Shown: piece by piece, positions 57,793-64,000 of the stretch
Numbering within the stretch: position 1 is the first letter of the stretch
How the letters are laid out: each line of letters starts with the position of its first letter
DNA from: Maratus speciosus
Lineage: Eukaryota; Arthropoda; Arachnida; Araneae; Salticidae
Reading direction: 5' to 3'
Length of the DNA stretch: 64,000 bases
NCBI GenBank assembly: GCA_963932465.1
Contig: OZ010798.1
Coordinates: 17,902,981-17,966,980 of the forward strand
Made by a program: the position numbers and the translations under genes
Notes under the pieces: model-generated
What the model was told of the DNA's origin: nothing
Seen by the model: only the letters and a program-made list of their open reading frames with translations
Databases searched by the model: none

Positions 57793-58515
57793 CAAGGCTA
57801 TAGCCAATGGGGGTGGGGTGGGGGGGGGGATCGCCAGAGTTTGTTCCCCTTCTGAAATTTTTCCAGGATAAGTATAAATATTAAATTAAGTATTAGTCAA
57901 AATTTAAAAATGAACTACAATGAAAAATCAAAATTCTGCGCTAGCTTCTTTTGATGTCTGTCTGTTGCTGAAATGATTACAATTTTTAGGATTTTTTAAA
58001 ATTGGTAATTTTTAACGGTAATATAGGCAGGATTTTAACGTTGTCAAACAAAATGGCCGCAACAGTCTGATACGGATCCTACTCTTTGTTTAAATCAAAC
58101 TTTTGAAGAATTCGGTTAGGGATTTATCTCGAAATTCTCACATACTTAAAATTTTGGCTAACTAGGCTGTTTTAGCGGAGGCTCTTGGTAAAACATATGT
58201 AACAATGAAACATTTCAAACATTCGTACAAAGCTCCTTAAAACATTAATTTGGTTGACACCAATGTCAACCATTTGTGAAGCAACGTCAACACAAATGAT
58301 GTAAATTTATTTTCAAAGAAAGCTCTTTTTTTTTTTTTTTTTTTTTTTGTAATAGCTATATTATTGACTTATTCTTCAAAATAAAGCTTAATAAGCCTTT
58401 TTTCTTCATTCACCTTTATTAAAAATTATTTCTAAAAAACGACTGGTAAATAAGATTAAAAATAAAATTTTGACCCGAAATCCCCCTCCGAAATATTTTT
58501 CTGGCTACGGCCTTG
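57793..58515. mobile_element. hAT-type MITE
   Basis: An exact 8-bp target duplication CATACAAA lies at 57785-57792 and 58516-58523. The ends CAAGGCTATAGCCAATGGGG and TTTTTCTGGCTACGGCCTTG are inverted repeats. Long G and T runs occur inside. No protein. Nested in the Penelope-like insertion, so younger than it. Confidence 0.88.
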
Positions 58516-58789
58516 CATACAAATATGTCATTTTGTTTGAAATGGGAGAGTCAATAATTATTAAGGTAAGCCACGGGAGTTGCAGACCTAAAGTACTAAG
58601 AAATTTTAAATAAAATGTACATTTTTTTTAACTTGTAACACCTATTTTATTATTTTCGTCACATTTTAAGTAAAAGGGTAAGCTTTTTAAAGTTTATATT
58701 GTGTATTTTATGGTTGAATCAAGGTAAAACATTGCATTTCGTCGTAAAATTTTATTTAAAACAAATGTATTTAAAGAAAAGTATACAGA

Positions 58790-59441
58790 TATCAAATATG
58801 TTCAAATTGTATAGTAATATTCATAGAAATAATCTCTTAATTAATAATAATGAACAGAACAATCGACAGCGTTGATTATTTCCAATTTACATTCATTCAC
58901 AGCAAACGGATGCACTGCATAAGATTATGTCACATCCTCACCAACATAAACATTCTGCAAAGAATAACATGCAGGAGTGATTGAGTTCAGGTAATATACC
59001 TGAATTCAGGTATTTATTTCATTTACAATACCGGAATTCAGGTTTTTCTTATAGTTAAATTCATAAAATAACACTTGTGGATATGATTGCTAAACACAAT
59101 TAAAATTAATATATTTCATAATGAGAGGATTGGACCTCCTTGCAATAAATTATGTGATTTCTTTCCATACAAAAACTTTTTCTGTTAAAATTTCAGGTAT
59201 TTTCCCATTAATTCACAATCATCCCTGCATGACTGGATAAGGGAGACAACACTCCTACAAATCACTCTGGCTCCATGGCAAGGTCTAAGGCAGATTATTT
59301 TCAGATCAGGAAACACCAAATTACTAAATTTTAAATCATCATCTTTTACATACGTACAACACATATACAATTAACTCAAATTAAATGCATGAGTCCCTAT
59401 TGCTTGAAGTGCCCAAGAACCAATTCTTGTGAATCCCACAT
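58790..59441 (-). pseudogene. F-box/LRR exon copy 1, truncated and interrupted
   Basis: The - strand matches the last third of the gene B exon (from HAFNLRELYMCC-like sequence to the C-terminal RDYF). It contains stops (after GEDVT and after CSVHYY), the 258-bp insertion at 58971-59228 and a 5' truncation near 59441 at the same point as copy 2. It cannot encode a working protein. Confidence 0.88.
58971..59228. mobile_element. 258-bp insertion in F-box copy 1
   Basis: The ends GCAGGAGTGATTG and CAATCATCCCTGC are 13-bp inverted repeats (10-11 matches) flanked by AT on each side. The uninterrupted sequence in gene B (AATAACATGACTGG) marks the empty site exactly. The inside has repeats of CTGAATTCAGG. 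Family unknown. Confidence 0.75.
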
Positions 59442-59469
59442 TAGAACATTATAAATTTTTAAAATTAAA

Positions 59470-60073
59470 ATACCGTAAAGTAAAGTAAGCCCTCTTCGAA
59501 TATAAACCTCATCCCCTCATATATGTGAATTTTTCCTTTTTTGAAAAGTGCCATTCATAAACCCTTTCCATTCAAGTTTTATTGTCCGATGTTTACAATC
59601 TTTCTGTTTTTCAGATGAATATATCTTACGCAATTTATTTTTATCTAATCTTTCTACATATCATTGTATCAGAAATCAATATGGTTTCTAGATTATAATA
59701 TTAATGTTTTCTTTAATTTTTATGCACTGAGATTTAATGTATTGAGTTTAAGTTTTATATATTTTTGTCATATTTCTTTCATATCAAACTTAATAATTTT
59801 ATACAAGTTTGTTTCATTAATTTATTGTTTTTATTAAGGGAAACTACTTGCCTTCTATGAAAGATAATTTAAAAACCAAACAAATGATAATTTGATGTGC
59901 TTTTATTTTACAAGTTGTATAAATCCTGTGAAATTTCATAAATTCCAAATATACCCCCTACACTCCCAATTTTCTTCCCTTTTCACAAAAATTCAAATTA
60001 TAAGCCCCCCTTAAAATCATTAGAATTTTTTGCCTGCTAAGGCGGGGGGGCTTATTTTTGGTACTTTACGATA
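59470..60073. mobile_element. MITE, TACCGTAAAG family, copy a
   Basis: It begins TACCGTAAAG and ends TTGGTACTTTACGATA, with CCCC/GGGG-rich subterminal blocks (GGGGGGGCTTATTTTTGG). It matches 60748-61919 along its length except for an insertion there. No protein. Confidence 0.75.
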
Positions 60074-60093
60074 CACAAATGCATAAAATTTAA

Positions 60094-60314
60094 CCCTTTA
60101 AGCAGTTTGCCCATATTTTTCCCTTTCCCTAAAACAATTTAAATCGGCTGTAGACAAAAATAATTTTAACAGAATTGTATTTTAAGATGTATTTCAAATA
60201 AAGGGGGATGAAGTGCATATTAAAAACAAACAGGGAAAGTAAATTTAAATTAACGTTAGTTTTATAAGCATTTTAATGAAAATGTAGAATAGCCCTTAAA
60301 ACGCTCAGAGGGTT
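60094..60314. mobile_element. piggyBac-type MITE in copy 2 flank
   Basis: Target TTAA is at 60090-60093 and a TTAA lies just past the right end. The ends CCCTTTAAGC and GCTCAGAGGGT are imperfect inverted repeats. The matching flank of gene B (61930-61962) lacks this insertion, which gives empty-site support. Confidence 0.65.
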
Positions 60315-60339
60315 TTAAATAAAATTATGGAGACGACAA

Positions 60340-60720
60340 ATATATTCAAATTGTATAGCATTATTCACAGAAATAATCTCTTAGTTTATAATGAACAGAA
60401 CATTCAACAGCTTTGACTATTTCTAATTTACATTCATTCACGGCAAAAGGATGCACTGCATAAGATTCAGCCACATCCTCGTCAACATAAACATTCTGAA
60501 AAGAACAACACGACTGGATGAGTGAGACAACACCCCTACAAGTCACCCTGGCTCCAGGACAAGATCTGAGGCAGATTGTTTTGAGATTAGGAAACACTAA
60601 ATTACTAATCACCATCTTTTAAATAGGTACAGCACATATACAATTCCCTCAAATTAAATGCATGAGTCCCTATTGCTTAAAGTGTCCAAGAACCAATTCT
60701 TGTGAATCCACATTAGAATA
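60340..60720 (-). pseudogene. F-box/LRR exon copy 2, truncated
   Basis: The - strand gives NLVFPNLKTICLRSC, TCRGVVSLIQSC, NVYVDEDVAESYAVHPFAV and a C-terminus ending RDYFCE, nearly identical to gene B. It starts only at the HAFNL-equivalent region. A short deletion near 60610 (DDDLKFSNL has become DGD with a frameshift) breaks the frame. It shares its 5' breakpoint and flanking MITE with copy 1, so the two arose by duplication of one truncated unit. Confidence 0.88.
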
Positions 60721-61186
60721 TATATTATAATTTTTTTAAAATTAAAATACCGTAAAGTACCGAAAGTAAACCCCCTTCAAATATAAGCCCCACCCCCTCA
60801 TATATGTGAATTTTTCTTTATTGAAAAGTGCCATTTTTATATTCCCCTTTCAAGTTTATTTTCTGATGCTTTCAATCTTTTTGTTTTTCAGGAAATTGTA
60901 TGATTTTCCATATTTCCTAAATGAATATATCTTATACAATTTATTTTTATGTAGTATTTTTAGATAGCATTATATCAGAAAGATATATGTTTTCTATATT
61001 ATACTATTAATGTTTTCCTTGATTTTTATGCACTAAGATTTAACATATTGAGTTTAAGTTTTATACATTTTTGTCATATTTCTTTCATATTAAAATTAAA
61101 AATTTTATGTAAATTTGTTTCATTAATTTATTGTTTTTAATATTGGAAACTATTTAGCTTCTATGGAAGGTAATTTTAAAACCAAT

Positions 61187-61722
61187 GTTTAAAAATGCAC
61201 AAATAATACATAAAAAGCAGCAAACAGCTGTTTCGAATCTACTAGCGAGATTCTTCTTCAGTGCCAGATAGGGCAAGTTACGGCGTGCTAGAAAAAGCAA
61301 GGCTGAGCAAAATGACAGAGCCGCGCCGGCTTATATACCCGGTGCGGGTAGCGAATGCACCAAAAACAACCAATGAGAGAGAAGCAGAGGAAACGTCTGT
61401 ATGGACAAGTAGTGACATCTACCGGAGAACGAGAGAAAAAGAAACCAAAAAAGGGGAAATTAAATTAATGCTTTCCAAATACTTGGAAAATCTGGAGTAC
61501 TAGATAAGTCATTGACTAAAGAGTGAGGATTTTTAATGATGTGGTAAGCTTCTCAAAAATCAAGATCAAGGTTAGAAGAACATTTTTGGATAATGATGGC
61601 TGAGAAAAAATTGAACCTATGTTGAAAAGACCGTGGCCAATATAAGAAAAAACACACTGGCAAGATGTTGGTTTTCTGCTTTTTACTATTGTTGCACAAA
61701 GGCTTTATTTGCTATTTTTAAC
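61187..61722 (-). mobile_element. Third Penelope-like fragment
   Basis: It is absent from the sister MITE copy. The left side holds a hammerhead-like sequence (- strand). AAAAATGCACAAATAATAC near 61191 recurs inverted, in diverged form, near 61690-61718 (TTTATTTGCTATTTTTAA), so inverted arms are again suggested. A GC-rich stretch at 61270-61350 with a TATATACC motif may be the element's promoter. The open frame at 61261-61503 has no recognisable domain. Confidence 0.6.
61218..61266 (-). ncRNA. Hammerhead-ribozyme-like sequence, Penelope-like element 3
   Basis: On the - strand: stem I TGGCA/TGCTG (two G-U pairs), core CTGAAGA, stem II GAATCT/AGATTC with loop CGCTAGT, core GAA, minimal stem III ACAGCTGT (3 bp, loop GC) and T as the cleavage nucleotide. 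One extra A follows the first core motif, so activity is uncertain. Confidence 0.65.
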
Positions 61723-61999
61723 GTTAATCTGATCTGATTTTAATTTACAAATTGTATAAATCCTATGAAATTTCATAAATTCTCAATATACCGCCCCCCC
61801 CCCCTACTCTCCCAATTTTCCTATCCTTTTCACAAAAGTTCCAATTATAAGCTCCCCTTATAATCCTTAGAATTTTTTGTCTGCTAAGGAGGGGGGCTTA
61901 TTTTCGATACTTTAAGGTACACAAATGCATAAAATTTAACAAAACAAATTTATTTAAATAAAATTATAGAGAAGACAGATATATTCAAATTGTATAGTA

Positions 62000-62914
62000 T
62001 TATTCACAGAAGTAATCTCTTAATTTATAATGAACAGAACAATCAACAGCTTTTACTATTTCTAATTTACTTTCATTTACAGCAAAAGGATGCACTGCAT
62101 AAGATTCAGCCACATCCTCATCAACATAAACATTCTGCAGAGAATAACATGACTGGATGAGGGAGATAACCCCCCTACAAGTCACTCTGGCTCCACGACA
62201 AGATCTGAGGCAGATTGTTTTGAGATTAGGAAATACCAAATTACTAAATTTTAAATCATCATCTTTTAAATATGTACAACACATATACAATTCCCTCAAA
62301 TTAAATGCATGAGTCCCTATTGCTTGAAATGTCCAGGATCCAATTCTTGTGAATCCCACATCTAAGACATGTAACTGATTGAATAAAGACCAGTTATTTT
62401 CAAACCAGGAATCATATATATTCATATGAGTTAAATACAATTCTTTCATGTAGGCCATTCTTGAAAATGTGGGTGTATTGAAATGTTGAATTTGACAGCA
62501 ATTGACACCTAACACTTCAATTTTAGAAGTGGCACCTCCGTATTCACCTTTTGTAGGATAATTAGGAAATGTACAAGATCGAAATACTAATACTTGAATC
62601 TTTTCTAAAAGTTCAGTGCACATATCTATAACAGATGGAAGACTGTCTGATAAGTTAACAGTATCAAAAATTAACATTTCAAGATAAGGACACCTTTTTT
62701 TCAGCCTCACAGAAAGCTCTTCGAAATGCAATGGTTCAATGCAACCATAAGTAAGTCTAAAATTTAGTCTGATATAAGTACAACAAGATGGCAGTCTATC
62801 CATAAAATCTTTTACTACTTCAGTTTGGGATCCACGAGTTGGCAGAAATTCTATATTCACTTTTTTCCACAAAATTGGACTTCTTGTTATTGCATTCCAT
62901 CTCCTGCACACTCT
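62000..62914 (-). CDS. F-box/LRR protein, gene B, last exon (5' exons outside window)
   Basis: Paralogue of gene A, a likely SCF ubiquitin-ligase substrate adaptor. After the acceptor TTTTCTACTTACAG at 62915 the exon reads VCRRWNAITRSPILWKKVNI, the end of an F-box, then leucine-rich repeats (LEMLIFDTVNLSD, MKELYLTHMNIYD, LHVLDVGFTRIGS, LRELYMCCTYLKDDD) and a non-repeat tail ending CSVHYKLRDYFCE. It has 303 codons without a stop, the same length as gene A exon 3 and the same phase-2 entry. AATAAA is at 61954-61949, 46 bases past the stop. The F-box exon should lie further right on the - strand; I do not find it before 64000. Genes A and B face each other (convergent). This is the intact copy from which the fragments at 60340 and 58790 derive. 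Confidence 0.9.
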   Translation of the reverse strand, partial: RVCRRWNAITRSPILWKKVNIEFLPTRGSQTEVVKDFMDRLPSCCTYIRLNFRLTYGCIEPLHFEELSVRLKKRCPYLEMLIFDTVNLSDSLPSVIDMCTELLEKIQVLVFRSCTFPNYPTKGEYGGATSKIEVLGVNCCQIQHFNTPTFSRMAYMKELYLTHMNIYDSWFENNWSLFNQLHVLDVGFTRIGSWTFQAIGTHAFNLRELYMCCTYLKDDDLKFSNLVFPNLKTICLRSCRGARVTCRGVISLIQSCYSLQNVYVDEDVAESYAVHPFAVNESKLEIVKAVDCSVHYKLRDYFCE

Positions 62915-62989
62915 GTAAGTAGAAAAGAAAATATAAAGATAAAAATGTGTATTTGTACATGATGTTATAATGTGAGTTGTTAAATAATA

Positions 62990-63808
62990 GAGGAAGGTGG
63001 CCTAAAATGATCCTAGCGGGCAAAACGATCCACATATGCTTTCTTCAGACAGGTCGTGCTATCTACCGGGGTATAAACTAGTTATGCCAAGTGAAGAAGA
63101 AGCAATGGCAGTATTCAAGCGATCGCAGTATTACACGGCTGAAAAGAATTCTTTGAAAATTTGGGTTTTATAACACCTGTTATAAGGGAAGCACTAACTT
63201 TCATATTTATTTAGATACACAGTCTTTCATGTAAAGAAATATGACTTGGTTTACTTAATGGAGTATGTTTTTAGATGAGAATGGACTTTACCCACGAATG
63301 GCAACAGCCACGCCTCTGCGGGGAAAAACCCACTGAAAAAGGCTGTTTATTGGACGAAAGGGGAGCAGTGTTAAATGATATTCACGCTTATTGGTGTTTT
63401 TCTTCTGTTTACCCGCGGCTGACGTCACATGGGTAAACTCCATTACACTTGCTAAGTTTGTTATGTTTCTCAGCGTCATCCAGTAATATGACCTAAAATG
63501 GGCGGCCATGTTGCAGGGTAAAATTTTGCCTATCATTGTGGCAACACTTTCCAATTCTGCATGTGCTCCTCTGTGATTGGTGTTTACCTTACAGCCAGCG
63601 CCATTGGTCGCACTCTTTGTAAGCTGTCCTCTTTCTGTTCATTTGTGACCTTGTCCCCTTACGGACACATGTTTACAGTAGCTGATGATCGGCTGTTATA
63701 TTTTCCAGTTCGAAACGCGTCCTGTGAATTGCTTTCATTTTATAGTGATTTATATAAAGTTTTATTATTTTAATTGTGATTTATCGCCAGTTTTAGGCCA
63801 CCTTCCCC
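62990..63808. mobile_element. Inverted-repeat element in gene B intron
   Basis: The left end GAGGAAGGTGGCCTAAAATG and right end AGTTTTAGGCCACCTTCCCC are inverted repeats. The interior is less AT-rich and holds CCAAT-type boxes (GATTGGTG, CATTGGTCGC) and a perfect CRE, TGACGTCA, near 63420. No transposase is recognised; short frames inside are not supported. No target duplication is resolved. Confidence 0.6.
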
Positions 63809-64000
63809 AACTATATTGGAAATTGGAAAAATAATATTTATAAATCATATATTAATTTCATTAGGATATTTTACAATGAATACATAAAATAGGTATAACT
63901 ATTTTCAAATATATGCACAGAGTGATTCAAAGAATGACAGAGAATTAACATACAAAAATATTTATTTATGACTTATAAATATCATACATCTTTTGCTACA
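63809..64000. other. Non-coding, nothing recognised
   Basis: AT-rich sequence, presumably intron of gene B. Confidence 0.4.

Larger units (their letters stand above)
55151..58757 (-). mobile_element. Second Penelope-like insertion, with nested elements
   Basis: A 12-bp target duplication AAAACAAATGTA lies at 55139-55150 and 58758-58769, interrupting the 3' flank of an F-box pseudogene copy. The left arm (55151-55216 plus 57158-57235) and right arm (about 58587-58700) are inverted copies sharing AGTACTAAGAAATTTTAAAT and CTTTAAAAAGCT blocks. A hammerhead sits at the inner end of the left arm. Two later insertions are nested: 55217-57157 and 57793-58515. No reverse transcriptase or GIY-YIG frame remains. 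Direct-like units with TATTACGGGCAAGGCCTG and TATCACGGGCATGGCCGT lie at 57357-57425. Confidence 0.75.
60748..61919. mobile_element. MITE, TACCGTAAAG family, copy b, interrupted
   Basis: It begins TACCGTAAAGTACCGAAAG and ends TTCGATACTTTAAGGTA. The body matches copy a; the segment of about 61187-61722 is extra and is a Penelope-like fragment. Confidence 0.75.

Noticed and set aside
63561..63773. 70-residue open frame on the + strand near the right edge
   Set aside because: Lies wholly inside the inverted-repeat element at 62990-63808, no recognisable motif, no splice context.
1..64000. CRISPR array, prophage or endogenous virus
   Set aside because: No regularly spaced identical repeats and no capsid, envelope, integrase or polymerase motifs seen in any frame; the repeats are eukaryotic transposons.

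Overview
This is AT-rich, repeat-dominated animal nuclear DNA, most likely from an arthropod with a large genome. A chelicerate such as a spider is a guess from the repeat mix, not a demonstration. Coding sequence is sparse and exons are separated by kilobases of transposon-filled intron. I see no bacterial operons, no CRISPR array and no recognisable viral gene.

Host genes. (1) A three-exon F-box/leucine-rich-repeat gene runs on the + strand: start codon exon 30830-30841, F-box exon 34389-34495, LRR exon 42905-43817 (about 343 aa, all splice phases agree). (2) A paralogue runs on the - strand at the right end: LRR exon 62914-62000, its F-box exon lying outside the window. Two decayed partial copies of the same exon follow it at about 60340-60720 and 58790-59441. 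(3) A THAP-domain gene remnant lies on the - strand as two short exons, 17717-17557 and 13144-12956. Together they encode a full C2CH THAP finger, but with two in-frame stops and a broken splice donor. (4) An unidentified C-terminal reading frame (3-194) is cut by the window edge.

Mobile DNA fills most of the rest. Elements with a visible protein are: a Tc1/mariner-superfamily element with 193-bp inverted repeats and a transposase broken by one frameshift (13687-15299); a Tigger/pogo element with a mutated catalytic residue (48919-51815) plus older Tigger wreckage (44390-46230); a 2.9-kb inverted-repeat element with a zinc-binding-like ORF (19659-22565); and a Penelope-like fragment with a GIY-YIG domain (51861-52169). 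Non-autonomous elements include piggyBac-type (TTAA/CTAA targets), hAT-type (8-bp target duplications), Tigger-type (TA targets), a Harbinger-like element, a 2.6-kb foldback and several tRNA-headed SINEs. Nesting is deep, and several insertions can be dated relative to each other from target duplications and empty-site copies.

Layout: 1-5500 foldback and short-repeat arrays; 5500-12900 non-coding DNA with MITEs; 12900-19650 THAP remnant with a mariner element in its intron; 19650-22800 a possible divergent promoter split by a transposon; 22800-43800 F-box gene A with repeat-filled introns; 43800-48500 Tigger wreckage, hAT MITE and a 310-bp tandem repeat; 48500-58760 two Penelope-like insertions, each invaded by another transposon; 58790-62914 F-box paralogue cluster; 62990-63808 a further inverted-repeat element.

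The most unusual signals are three hammerhead-ribozyme-like sequences in Penelope-like elements, at least two of which have inverted arms that begin at stem II of the ribozyme; three tRNA-headed SINE families that each sit inside palindromes; and a THAP remnant in which two of the three visible lesions are CpG transitions. Everything here comes from reading the sequence; no database search was possible.
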